The position numbers were made by a program, and so were the translations under genes. Of a DNA stretch of 64,000 bases, positions 47,368 to 55,591 are shown in pieces. Origin of the DNA: JAXLQL01 sp046331625. Its GTDB lineage: Bacteria; Acidobacteriota; Terriglobia; Bryobacterales; Bryobacteraceae. The DNA lies in NCBI GenBank assembly GCA_046331625.1, contig JAXLQL010000001.1, positions 1-64,000 of the forward strand, written 5' to 3'. The first letter of the stretch is position 1. Each line of letters begins with the position of its first letter. Below the pieces are notes generated by a model. It did not search any database, was not told the origin of the DNA, and saw only the letters and a program-made list of their open reading frames with translations.

Positions 47368-48342
47368 ATGTTGGAATCGTTGTTCGGCGGCAAGAAGCCG
47401 GAGCCCGCGGAAGCTCCGCCCGCACCCAAAACCAGCCTCCTCGATCGCCTCAAGCACGGCATCCAAAAGACCCGCGCCGGGCTGATGGAAGCGATCGAAG
47501 ATACCATTTCCGGCAAGAAGGAGATCGATGCCGATCTGCTCGAAGAGCTCGAGTACCGTCTGGTGGCCGCCGACATCGGAATCCGTACCACCACGGAAAT
47601 TCTCGAGCGCATCCGCCAGCGCGTCGATCGCAAGCTCGTCAATGACGCCGGCGAGTTGAAGAATCTGATCCGCGAGCACCTTCTCGAAGTGCTGCAAGGT
47701 TCTGACCGCCCTTGGAACAAGCCCGCTGCCCCGCCCTTGGTACTGATGATCGTCGGCGTCAACGGCGTCGGCAAGACCACCACGATCGGAAAGCTTTCGC
47801 GGTTCTATCAAAATGAAGGAAAGAACGTGCTGCTCTGCGCGGCGGATACGTTCCGCGCCGCGGCGATCGAACAACTCGAAGTTTGGGCCGAGCGCACCCA
47901 CACCGACATCATTCGCCAGCAACAAGGTTCTGATCCGAGTGCGGTCCTGTTCGACGCACTGAAAGCCGCCCAAGCACGCCGCACCGACGTCATTATTGTG
48001 GACACCGCCGGCCGCTTACACACCAAAAGCAACCTGATGAGTGAGCTCGAAAAGATGCGGCGCACAGCCAGCCGAGTCATTCCCGATGCGCCTCACGAGG
48101 TGCTGCTGGTGCTCGACGCGACAACGGGACAGAACGGGCTCGAACAAGCTCGCAAATTCACCGAGTCGAGTGGAGTGACGGGCATCGTATTGACCAAGCT
48201 CGACGGCACTGCAAAAGGCGGTGTCGTCGTCGCGATCGTGCGAGAGCTCGGCCTGCCCGTGCGCTTCATCGGAGTCGGCGAACAAGCCGATGATCTACTT
48301 CCGTTCGAGCCCGAAAAATTCGTTCAATCCATCTTCGAATGA
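47368..48342 (+). CDS. ftsY: Signal recognition particle receptor FtsY
   Basis: FtsY docks the SRP-ribosome complex at the membrane. The 324-residue protein has a short acidic/proline N-terminus, the helical N domain (TSLLDRLKHGIQKTRAGL) and the NG GTPase: G1 GVNGVGKTT (near residue 130), DTFRAAAIEQLEVWAER, G3 DTAGRLHTKSNLMSEL, G4 TKLDGTAKGG and the closing GVGEQADDLLPF. All motifs are intact. It is divergent from the kinase gene; a TACAAT lies at 47344-47349. The stop overlaps ribD by ATGA, making a ftsY-ribD-ribE operon, an unusual but tight combination. Confidence 0.97.
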   Translation: MLESLFGGKKPEPAEAPPAPKTSLLDRLKHGIQKTRAGLMEAIEDTISGKKEIDADLLEELEYRLVAADIGIRTTTEILERIRQRVDRKLVNDAGELKNLIREHLLEVLQGSDRPWNKPAAPPLVLMIVGVNGVGKTTTIGKLSRFYQNEGKNVLLCAADTFRAAAIEQLEVWAERTHTDIIRQQQGSDPSAVLFDALKAAQARRTDVIIVDTAGRLHTKSNLMSELEKMRRTASRVIPDAPHEVLLVLDATTGQNGLEQARKFTESSGVTGIVLTKLDGTAKGGVVVAIVRELGLPVRFIGVGEQADDLLPFEPEKFVQSIFE

Positions 48343-49445
48343 TCTCTCCACAGGCAGCAATGTCCGAGGCGTTCACCGAAGCCCGCAAGGGCTACGGTCT
48401 GGCGAGCCCCAATCCGATGGTTGGCGCGGTCGTCGTCAAGGATGGCGTGGTCGCCGGGCGCGGGTTCCACACTTGGGAAGCCAAGAAGCACGCCGAGATC
48501 ATGGCGCTCGAAGACGCCGGTGCGTCTGCGCGTGGCGCCACTGTCTATTTGACGCTCGAACCTTGCTGCCACCATGGCCGTACTCCGCCGTGCACAGGTG
48601 CGCTCATCGAAGCGGGCGTTACTCGCGTAGTCGCGGCGATGCGCGATCCCAATCCGTTGGTTGCCGGCAAGGGCGCCGATGCCCTGCGCGCAGCCGGTGT
48701 GCCCGTGGAGTTCGATTCTTCCTTCGAGGCCGAAGCCGAAGCTCTCAACGAGCCGTTCGCTCATTTCATGCGTACCGGTCGTCCACTGGTTACTTTGAAA
48801 GCCGCCCTGACTCTCGACGGCAAGATCGCCGCGCCGGAAGACAATCGCGGATGGATCACCAGCGATCTCGCCAGGCTGCACGTGCAGCATCTTCGCCATG
48901 GTTCGGATGCGATCGTCACCGGCATCGGAACGCTGCTCGCCGACGATTGCCTCCTGACCGACCGCTCGGGACTTCCCCGCAGCCGCCCGCTCCTGCGCAT
49001 CGTTCTCGACTCGCAATTGCGCATCCCGATGCACTCGAAAATGGTGGAGAGCGCGGATGACGATGTGCTCGTGGTTACGACTTCCCTTGCCTCCGCCGAG
49101 CGAAGGAAAGCGCTCGAACAGCATGGTGTCCGAGTGTTGGTGAGCGATCATCCTTCCGGCCGCACCGACATCGCCGGACTCGTTCGCTATCTCGCCGAAG
49201 ACAACCGCCTCTCGCTGATGATCGAAGCGGGAAGCAAGGTCAACTGGGCCGCGCTCGAGTCGGGCGCGGTCGACAAGATCTTCTTCTACTACGCGCCGAA
49301 AATCCTCGGAGGCATGCAGTCGCTTCCGGTCGCCGGCGGTACCGGCCGGCTTCGCCGGGCCGATGCGATTCAGTTCCGCAATGTGAAGCTCCACTCCATC
49401 ACCGAAACCGAATTCGCCGTGGAAGCCTGGGTAGAAAAACACTGA
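48339..49445 (+). CDS. ribD: Bifunctional pyrimidine deaminase/reductase of riboflavin synthesis
   Basis: RibD deaminates and then reduces the GTP-derived pyrimidine in riboflavin synthesis. N-terminal deaminase (residues 1-145): HAE (50-52) and PCCHHGRTPPC (C75, C84) supply the zinc site. C-terminal reductase (150-368): FMRTGRPLVTLKAALTLDGK, GIGTLLADDCLLT, and the NADPH-binding region near LMIEAGSKVN. The length of 368 is standard. The start overlaps the ftsY stop (ATGA) and the end overlaps ribE (TGATG). ribA/ribB and ribH are not in the window, and no FMN riboswitch is seen because the genes follow ftsY directly. Confidence 0.97.
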   Translation: MISPQAAMSEAFTEARKGYGLASPNPMVGAVVVKDGVVAGRGFHTWEAKKHAEIMALEDAGASARGATVYLTLEPCCHHGRTPPCTGALIEAGVTRVVAAMRDPNPLVAGKGADALRAAGVPVEFDSSFEAEAEALNEPFAHFMRTGRPLVTLKAALTLDGKIAAPEDNRGWITSDLARLHVQHLRHGSDAIVTGIGTLLADDCLLTDRSGLPRSRPLLRIVLDSQLRIPMHSKMVESADDDVLVVTTSLASAERRKALEQHGVRVLVSDHPSGRTDIAGLVRYLAEDNRLSLMIEAGSKVNWAALESGAVDKIFFYYAPKILGGMQSLPVAGGTGRLRRADAIQFRNVKLHSITETEFAVEAWVEKH

Positions 49446-50029
49446 TGTTCACCGGAATCATCGAAGCGACGGGCACTGTCGAGTCTTGTGTTGCAGGCCG
49501 CTTGCGCGTTCACTGTGGACCGATGCTCGATGATGCGAAACTCGGGGCCAGCATCGCCGTCAACGGAGTTTGTCTCACCGCGGTGGAACTCGGGTCCGGA
49601 ACATTCTCGGCCGATTTGGCTCCTGAAACTCTGGCTCGGACCAACCTCGGCGACTTGAAGCCGGGTGATCTCGTGAATCTCGAAAGGCCTCTGGCAGCCG
49701 GCGGCCGGCTCGACGGACATATCGTGCAGGGCCACGTGGACGGCACTGGAGCAGTCACGGCTCTCGACGCGTTGGGTGACGGCAACTGGTGGCTGCGCGT
49801 GCGCGTACCGCCGGAGCTCGAACGCTATCTCGTCTACAAGGGATCGGTGGCGCTCGACGGCATCAGCCTCACTGTCGCCCGCGCCGAACCGGGCGAGATC
49901 GCCGTCACGATCATCCCGCACACGTACGCGCGCACGAACCTGCAGCGGCGTTTGGCGGGCGATCGGATCAATATCGAGTGCGATGTGCTGGCCAAGTACG
50001 TCGAGAAGATGCTCGCCGCCCGCGGATGA
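49445..50029 (+). CDS. ribE: Riboflavin synthase alpha chain
   Basis: The enzyme dismutates two 6,7-dimethyl-8-ribityllumazines to riboflavin. The 194-residue protein shows the two lumazine-binding barrels: MFTGIIEATGTVESC with NGVCLTA in the first half, and LDGHIVQGHVDGTGAV with DGISLTVA in the second, followed by the C-terminal trimerisation helix (INIECDVLAKYVEKML). It starts in TGATG overlap with ribD and closes the operon. The gene is called ribE here; it is ribC or risA in other nomenclatures. No terminator follows directly; the next hairpin is at 50260. Confidence 0.97.
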   Translation: MFTGIIEATGTVESCVAGRLRVHCGPMLDDAKLGASIAVNGVCLTAVELGSGTFSADLAPETLARTNLGDLKPGDLVNLERPLAAGGRLDGHIVQGHVDGTGAVTALDALGDGNWWLRVRVPPELERYLVYKGSVALDGISLTVARAEPGEIAVTIIPHTYARTNLQRRLAGDRINIECDVLAKYVEKMLAARG

Positions 50030-50250
50030 GGCTCCATCGGTCTTCTCTCTCGCGCCGCACGGTCCGGTGCGAGTGGGGGATCTAGGCGGAGCCGCCGCCG
50101 GACAATCTACGAGGGAACCGCTGTCCGGCCGGCGCGCATCCGCCAAGACACCGAGTTCCCGCGCCGCGCACTCGGCTACGCCAACAGCGGGGCTTGGCTG
50201 GGCTCCGGGTCCACCTCCCAAAACGAATCCGATTCGAACCCTTCGAAAAT

Positions 50251-50288
50251 AAATGTTTCAAACATTTCCTAAAGAAATGTTTTTCTTG
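50251..50288 (+). promoter_or_regulatory. Mutually exclusive hairpins (attenuator-like) before the nuclease gene
   Basis: Three segments, AAATGTTT (50251-50258), AAACATTT (50260-50267) and AAATGTTT (50275-50282), allow either a 1:2 or a 2:3 hairpin. The 2:3 form, AAACATTTC/GAAATGTTT with loop CTAAA, runs into a T-rich tail (TTTTTCTT) like a terminator. This may end the rib transcript or attenuate the nuclease operon. The gap 50030-50250 shows no other feature. Confidence 0.5.
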
Positions 50289-50307
50289 AACCGATCTTCT
50301 TCTTGTG

Positions 50308-51054
50308 ATGAAGATTTTTGCTCTCCTCTTCGCCGCCCTCCAGATCCTCACCGCGCAACCAGCGCGCTTCGGCCTTCCCGCCTGCAGTTCCTCTCACTCC
50401 GAACTCGCCGACCGGACGTACTTCGTCCTCTGCCATGACTCCGCTCTCCACGTCCCGTCCTGGACCGCATACGAACTCCTGCCGTCGCAACTCGGCGGAA
50501 CCTCCGCTCGGCCGAAGCACTTTCGTCAGGACCCCGAGTTGACGGGAGCCGCGCGCAACTCGGACTACCGCAACAGCGGACTCTCGCGCGGCCACATGGT
50601 CCCCGCCGAAGACATGGCTTGGTCGGACGACTCCATTCGCGCCACCTTCGTGCTCTCGAACGCCGTCCCGCAAGTGCAACGAGCGAACGGCGGCGTTTGG
50701 CTCGCGATCGAGAATGCAGTCCGCAGACTCGCCGCGCAATCCGATGTCGTCTACGTCTTCACCGGACCGATCTTCGCCGCTACAAAAGTCCAGTACATCG
50801 GTGAAGGCCTCGTTGCAGTACCGACCCACACCTTTAAAGTCGTGCTCGCCATCCGAGGCAACGAGAAGATCATGTTTGCGGCCATCGTTCCTAATGCCGC
50901 AATCGAGCATGCCGCCCCAGCCGGCTTCGCGGCGACCGTCGATGAAGTCGAGCGGCTCACTGGCCTCGACTTCTTCGCCGCACTCGATAATGACGAGGAA
51001 GACCGCCTCGAGTCCGAGCTCCACCCAGTCCCCTGGATGACGGATAATCGATGA
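50308..51054 (+). CDS. Secreted DNA/RNA non-specific endonuclease (NucA/EndA type)
   Basis: A 248-residue protein with signal peptide (KIFALLFAALQILTAQ). The beta-beta-alpha metal nuclease core is present: SRGHMVPAEDM, where H96 is the general base of the (D/S)RGHxxP motif, then FVLSNAVPQ with the metal-linked asparagine region (N118) and N127 in RANGGVW. It should cut DNA and RNA without sequence preference outside the cytoplasm, for nutrient use or self-DNA clearance; no immunity-inhibitor gene is adjacent. The start is ATG 50308 (GTG 50305 is also possible). It ends 3 bp before an enolase-family gene. Confidence 0.93.
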   Translation: MKIFALLFAALQILTAQPARFGLPACSSSHSELADRTYFVLCHDSALHVPSWTAYELLPSQLGGTSARPKHFRQDPELTGAARNSDYRNSGLSRGHMVPAEDMAWSDDSIRATFVLSNAVPQVQRANGGVWLAIENAVRRLAAQSDVVYVFTGPIFAATKVQYIGEGLVAVPTHTFKVVLAIRGNEKIMFAAIVPNAAIEHAAPAGFAATVDEVERLTGLDFFAALDNDEEDRLESELHPVPWMTDNR

Positions 51055-51057
51055 TCT

Positions 51058-52194
51058 ATGAAAATCGTCGACGTCCGCGCGTTCGGACTCCGTGGCAAGA
51101 CTCCCGAGGGAGGCTGGTCCAATGAACTGCAACCCGAAGATTGCGTCCACACGCTGATCCGCATTCGAACCGGCACCGGCCTCACTGGCTGGGGCAGCGT
51201 CTTCACCAGCGAGAATCTCGTCAACGCCTCGCTCGACATTCTGCGCCCGCTCTACCACGGTGAGAACGCGCTCGAGCCAGAGCGCGTCACCGAGAAACTC
51301 CATCAGAACAGCTTCTGGCTCGGGCGCGGCGGATCCATCACGCACACCATCAGCGGCATCGACATAGCACTCTGGGACATTCTCGGCAAAGCCACCGGCC
51401 AACCCGCCGGAAGGCTCCTCGGTGGCCGCTATCGCGAGCGCGTTCGACCCTACGCTTCGCTCCTCATGCGCGAACCCGAAAGAATGGCCGGCGAACTTCT
51501 CCCCGTCAAAGCCCAAGGATTTCGCGCGTTCAAGATCGGCTGGGGCCCCTTCGGACGCCGCGACGCCAAAACCGACGAAGCCATCGTGCGCGCGGCACGT
51601 GAGGCAGTGGGTCCGGAGTCGATGCTGATGGTCGACGCCGGCGGCAGTGACGCGTTCTGGCGCGGAAACTACAAGTGGGCTGTCAACACGTCGCACATGC
51701 TCGCCGAATATCGAGTCGATTGGTTCGAAGAAGCGCTCCATCCCGATGCGCTCGAAGACTTCGTCGCTCTCCGCCGCGCCTCACGCGTTGCCATCACCGG
51801 CGGCGAAGTTCTCACCCGCCGCCAGTCATTCGAACCATGGCTGCGAGCCGGCGCGTTCGACATCGTCCAACCCGACGTCACCAAGTGCGGCGGCATCAGC
51901 GAAGAGCGCCGCATCGCAACGATGGCTCGTGACTACGGGGTCCGCTTCATTCCGCACGGGTGGAACACCACCGTCGGCCTCGCTGCCGATCTGCAGCTTG
52001 CATCCGCCTTCCAAGACACTGACCTTGTCGAGTACCTGACGGGCTCGCCCTTCATCGATGAGATCGTCGCAACACCCTGGCGCCTCGACGCCGACGGCAT
52101 GCTGGCGATTCCGAGCGCTCCGGGCCTTGGCATCGACATCAATCTCGACGCACTCGCCGAATACTCGCGCACCAATCGGAAAGATCTGGAGTGA
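51058..52194 (+). CDS. Enolase-superfamily sugar-acid enzyme (mandelate racemase/MLE type)
   Basis: A 378-residue cytoplasmic enzyme of the enolase superfamily. The lid residues and barrel ligands look complete: FKIGWG (lysine strand), the first metal D in MLMVDAGGSD, E in WFEEALHP, E in ITGGEVLT, followed by FDIVQPDVTKCGG and RFIPHGWNTTVGLAA, a histidine motif like that of galactarolactone cycloisomerase or sugar-acid dehydratases. The substrate is probably an aldonate, aldarate or its lactone. GTGA overlap with the following MFS gene indicates that uptake and catabolism are coupled. Start ATG 51058. Confidence 0.9.
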   Translation: MKIVDVRAFGLRGKTPEGGWSNELQPEDCVHTLIRIRTGTGLTGWGSVFTSENLVNASLDILRPLYHGENALEPERVTEKLHQNSFWLGRGGSITHTISGIDIALWDILGKATGQPAGRLLGGRYRERVRPYASLLMREPERMAGELLPVKAQGFRAFKIGWGPFGRRDAKTDEAIVRAAREAVGPESMLMVDAGGSDAFWRGNYKWAVNTSHMLAEYRVDWFEEALHPDALEDFVALRRASRVAITGGEVLTRRQSFEPWLRAGAFDIVQPDVTKCGGISEERRIATMARDYGVRFIPHGWNTTVGLAADLQLASAFQDTDLVEYLTGSPFIDEIVATPWRLDADGMLAIPSAPGLGIDINLDALAEYSRTNRKDLE

Positions 52195-53393
52195 CCAACA
52201 CGCGGGCGGGCTTCATCCTAGTCGCATACCTGTGGTTCGCACTCGGGATCAACTACGTGGACCGGCAGATGGTCTACTCGATCTTCCCTGCCCTGAAGTC
52301 CGATCTTCATTTCACAGACTCGCAGCTCGGCCTGATCGGAGGCGTGTTCAGTTGGATCTACTCCTTCTGCATGCCGATTGCCGGCCGCTTCGCTGATCTT
52401 TGGCGCCGTGACCGCATGATCGTCGCGAGCATGGCGCTGTGGAGCGTCGCCACGCTCGGCTGCGGGCTCGCCGGATCCATCGCGGTCTTCCTCATGTGGC
52501 GAAGCGTGGTCGCCGTCACCGAAGCGCTCTACTATCCAGCCGCCGTGGGTCTGCTCGCAGCCGCACATGGTGATGCCACACGATCCAAAGCCCTCGGCAT
52601 CCATCAATCCGCGCAACTCGCCGGGATCGTCGCGGGAGGTTGGTACGGCGGTTGGATGGCCGACAACTACAGTTGGCGGATCGGCTTCGGCATTGCGACG
52701 GCTGCTGGCGTCGCGTATTCACTCCTGCTCCTGCGTCAGTTGCCGCCATCGCCACCTCCCGCGGAGCCTGCGCCCTTCTCATTCCGCCAAGCGGCGGCGC
52801 TATTCTCCTCGCGATGTTACGCCGCTTTGTGCGCGGCTTTCTTCGCCTTCTGCGCCATGCTCTGGACCTTCTATGCCTGGTTCCCGGCCTTCCTCTACGA
52901 ACGATACGGCCTCTCGATGACATCCAGCGGATTCAACGCCACCATCTTCGTTCAGGCAAGCTGTGGACTTGGCGTCGTTGCGGGTGCTGCACTCGCCGAT
53001 CGATTGATCAAACTCACGCCAGCAGCGCGATTCTATGTCGCAGCAGCGGGCGTGCTGCTCAGTGCCCCATTCGGATATCTCACGTTCGCGGCAACCTCGC
53101 TCGACATGGCGCGCATCTGGGCCGCAGCCTACGGAGCCTGCTCTGGATTCATGGTGGCCAACGTGTTCGCCGCATCCTACGACGTGATCGATCGTGCCAA
53201 CTTCGGCATGGGCGCGGGCGTGCTCAACATGGTGGGAGGAATTTCCGCCGCAATCATGATCTATCTGGCCGGTGCGCTCAAGGGTACGGTCGGGTTCGCG
53301 GGCTTGCTGCAGTGGGTCGCGTTGGCCTGTGTCGTGTCCGCGATCGTGCTTGCTCTCACCGCACGTTCGCGCCTCGCTATCGAGCGAACGTAA
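52191..53393 (+). CDS. MFS transporter, anion:cation symporter-like
   Basis: A 400-residue, 12-helix carrier. The early motif LGINYVDRQMVYSIFPALKS and GGVFSWIYSFCMPIAGRFAD (loop 2-3 signature FADLWRRDR) place it near the anion:cation symporter subfamily that imports hexuronates, galactonate and similar organic anions. It starts at GTG 52191, overlapping the enolase-family gene (GTGA), so it most likely brings in that enzyme's substrate. No binding protein or outer-membrane porin accompanies it. The gene ends before REP-like element copy 3. Confidence 0.9.
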   Translation: MTNTRAGFILVAYLWFALGINYVDRQMVYSIFPALKSDLHFTDSQLGLIGGVFSWIYSFCMPIAGRFADLWRRDRMIVASMALWSVATLGCGLAGSIAVFLMWRSVVAVTEALYYPAAVGLLAAAHGDATRSKALGIHQSAQLAGIVAGGWYGGWMADNYSWRIGFGIATAAGVAYSLLLLRQLPPSPPPAEPAPFSFRQAAALFSSRCYAALCAAFFAFCAMLWTFYAWFPAFLYERYGLSMTSSGFNATIFVQASCGLGVVAGAALADRLIKLTPAARFYVAAAGVLLSAPFGYLTFAATSLDMARIWAAAYGACSGFMVANVFAASYDVIDRANFGMGAGVLNMVGGISAAIMIYLAGALKGTVGFAGLLQWVALACVVSAIVLALTARSRLAIERT

Positions 53394-53439
53394 CGGTTCA
53401 GTTTGGACCTGGCGGGTACCCGCAACTGCCTGCAGCGAT

Positions 53440-53479
53440 GTGGGGCAGGCTTTCAGCCTGCGCGGGACTTCAGTCCCGC
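53440..53479 (+). repeat. REP-like palindromic element, copy 3 (best preserved)
   Basis: TGTGGG is followed by the palindrome GCAGGCTTTCAGCCTGC (53445-53461) and the palindrome GCGGGACTTCAGTCCCGC (53462-53479). It lies in the 113-bp gap between convergent genes and could form two adjacent stem-loops in the transcript. Copies 1 and 2 are at 7224 and 34828. Confidence 0.8.
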
Positions 53480-53506
53480 TGGCTCGGATCGCCCACCCAG
53501 GCGCCG

Positions 53507-54448
53507 TCATCGAACAAGCGGCGTCACCGTGATCTTGCGAAACTCCACCGGACCGTGATCGCCCTGCAACGTCAGTGGACCCGGCTGATCTTCATTCGGA
53601 TCAGTTGCCATTGCAGTCAACCCGGCCACTTCCTTGTGATCGATCAGCGTTTTCCCATTCAACACCACCGTGAGTTCCCGGCCAACCAGCGTGATGTCGT
53701 ATACCTGCCATTGGTCCGGCGCAAGAGTGGCATTCACAGCAGGCGTGATCCGGCTGTACAACGCACCATTCCCGTGTTGCGACGGAGCCTCGCCGTGGTC
53801 GCCGAAGATCTGGATCTCATACCGTCCACGCAACCCCACACCGCTGTTGCTATGCTGCGCCACGCGGAATTCGATGTGCAGCTGGAAATTCCAAAACCTC
53901 TGCGCCGAGACGATGTCGGCCGCTTTGTCATTGTTCTTCATGAGGCCGTTCTCCACGCGCCATTCCACCCCGCGCCCGGCGACGGCGGAAGACCATCCGC
54001 CCAGGTCCCGCCCATTGAACAACTCGACCGCTCGGCCCTTCTTCCAAGACCCGTCGTCTTTGTCTCGCAGCGCCGGAGCACGCTTGCCAGTGAAGGTGAC
54101 ACGCGATCCGGCAATCCCTTCGATCTCGTGATATCCGGTCAACGCCCCGTTGACGATCTTCGCGCGATACACGCCCTTGCGTTTGATCACATCACCGCGC
54201 CAATTGCGCTCGAACACCCACACCAGTTCATTTCCTTCGATCGAGATTTTGGGAACCGTGTCCAATTGCCCGCCGGGTGCGCCGACGAACGAACCGCTGA
54301 TGTTCTTCGATCCCGCATCCTTCACCTCCAGCCACCATGCTCGCCCGCGCGGTTCGTTCGCGGGCTTGATGTTCCAGCGTCCGTTGAACTCGTCCACGCC
54401 GCAAAACACGGGCACACTGGCCAGCAAGCACAAGGCAAGGGATTTCAT
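53507..54448 (-). CDS. DUF1080 protein (3-keto-disaccharide hydrolase type), secreted
   Basis: A 313-residue protein with a signal peptide (KSLALCLLASVPVFCG). Residues 20-130 form a strand-rich domain (FNGRWNIKPANEPRGRAWWL, GYHEIEGIAG), and residues 135-313 are the DUF1080 jelly-roll: ELFNGRDLGGWSS, WRVENGLMKN, RFWNFQLHIEFRV, SNSGVGLRGRYEIQIF and QWQVYDITLVGRELTVVLNG. Several DUF1080 enzymes hydrolyse 3-keto-glycosides outside the cell; whether this one does is inferred. Start ATG 54448; the open frame to 54811 lies across the divergent gene. It shares a palindromic -10 region with that gene. Confidence 0.9.
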   Translation of the reverse strand: MKSLALCLLASVPVFCGVDEFNGRWNIKPANEPRGRAWWLEVKDAGSKNISGSFVGAPGGQLDTVPKISIEGNELVWVFERNWRGDVIKRKGVYRAKIVNGALTGYHEIEGIAGSRVTFTGKRAPALRDKDDGSWKKGRAVELFNGRDLGGWSSAVAGRGVEWRVENGLMKNNDKAADIVSAQRFWNFQLHIEFRVAQHSNSGVGLRGRYEIQIFGDHGEAPSQHGNGALYSRITPAVNATLAPDQWQVYDITLVGRELTVVLNGKTLIDHKEVAGLTAMATDPNEDQPGPLTLQGDHGPVEFRKITVTPLVR

Positions 54449-54455
54449 GGCAAGT

Positions 54456-54463
54456 AGTATACT
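54456..54463. promoter_or_regulatory. Palindromic AGTATACT: overlapping -10 boxes for two divergent genes
   Basis: AGTATACT reads TATACT on both strands. On plus it lies 6 nt before the ATG at 54470; on minus it lies 7 nt before the ATG at 54448. The two starts are only 21 bp apart, so both mRNAs should be leaderless and initiation should be mutually exclusive. Confidence 0.6.
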
Positions 54464-54469
54464 TCGGCA

Positions 54470-55591
54470 ATGACGCACGCAACTTTGATGCGCCGGGTTC
54501 GTCTGCAATCGCTGGTCGCCATGCAGGCATCTTCGGCGCAAGACGATCCGCTCGCCATCCGCGACCTTACAATCTGGCCGCTCCGGGAACCCGTTTCCGG
54601 ACGCCGCTACACGGTGCTGCGAGCCACCACCGCTTCCGGACTTCGCGGATACGGCGAGTGCGGCGAGATCGGCATCCGAGATCTCAACGATGCCAAGGCG
54701 ATCGTCATCGGCTCGAGCGCTTCCGCACATGAGACAACATGGCGCAGGCTCGTCAAAGTGCCGCGCATTCGCTCGGCCGTCAACATTGCGCAACTCGACA
54801 TCCTCGGCCAAGCCGCGAAGGCGCCCACCTATCAGGTGCTAGGCGGCCCCACGCGCAACAAGGCGCGTGCATTCACTGCGCTCGAGGGCGCGGCAGGGCT
54901 CGAACGAGCCCAGAACGCGGGCTTCAAGGCCATCGCGGTCTCCACGCCTCCGAATCCTTGGCGCAACGCGGGCAAGCCCTACGTGGAACAAGCCGTCACG
55001 CTGATGCAGCGCATGCGTCGCGCCGCTTCGCCGGAAACCGATTTCATTCTCGACGGCGGCGCTCGGCTCGTGGCTGGCGACGCGCAGACCATCGCGGCGG
55101 AGCTCGAACGCAACCGCCCCCTTTGGTTGGAAGAACCCTGCCGCCTCGTCAACCTCGGTGCGGTCAAGAAGATCTCCGCCGAGTCGGTCACCCCGCTCGG
55201 CTTCGGCCGCAGTTTGGCCGAGCCCGGCGAGTTCCTCAACCTTCTGCGCGAAGATTGCGTGGACCTGCTCCGTCCCGATCTCGCAACCCACGGCATCACC
55301 CAGATCCGCCACATCGCTGCCGTTGGCGAAGTTTACTACGTGGCCGTCGCGCCCTATCACGATGGCGGACCCATCGCCACCGCGGCCGCGCTCCATCTCG
55401 CCGCGAGCATCCCCAACTTCTTCATCCAACAAGTACCCACTCCGCCCGATCCCAAAGATCAGGAAATGCGCAAGGCCATCGCCGGCGACATCGAGACGGT
55501 GACCAAGGGCTTCCTCACCCTGCCCACGGGACCGGGCCTCGGGATCCGCGTCAACGAACAAGCGCTCGAGCGCTACCAGGAGCGTGCCTGA
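54470..55591 (+). CDS. Enolase-superfamily protein with degenerate metal site
   Basis: A 373-residue member of the mandelate-racemase/MLE group. The first ligand D195 (ILDGGARL) and E221/E222 (WLEEPCR) remain, but the third ligand, normally the Glu of a TGE-type motif, is replaced by LGFGRS (244-248), and the second lysine of the KxK-type strand is absent (FKAIAVST). H297 in APYHDGG is present. A metal-dependent enolisation is therefore doubtful; it may be a pseudoenzyme or use a different site. It overlaps the next enolase-family gene by TGATG, so they are probably made together. The leaderless-type start at ATG 54470 may be followed by a short non-canonical leader. Confidence 0.82.
   Translation: MTHATLMRRVRLQSLVAMQASSAQDDPLAIRDLTIWPLREPVSGRRYTVLRATTASGLRGYGECGEIGIRDLNDAKAIVIGSSASAHETTWRRLVKVPRIRSAVNIAQLDILGQAAKAPTYQVLGGPTRNKARAFTALEGAAGLERAQNAGFKAIAVSTPPNPWRNAGKPYVEQAVTLMQRMRRAASPETDFILDGGARLVAGDAQTIAAELERNRPLWLEEPCRLVNLGAVKKISAESVTPLGFGRSLAEPGEFLNLLREDCVDLLRPDLATHGITQIRHIAAVGEVYYVAVAPYHDGGPIATAAALHLAASIPNFFIQQVPTPPDPKDQEMRKAIAGDIETVTKGFLTLPTGPGLGIRVNEQALERYQERA

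Noticed and set aside
52640..54457. A 605-codon frame running through the MFS gene and against the DUF1080 gene
   Set aside because: It crosses two well-supported genes and a REP-like element and has no domain of its own.
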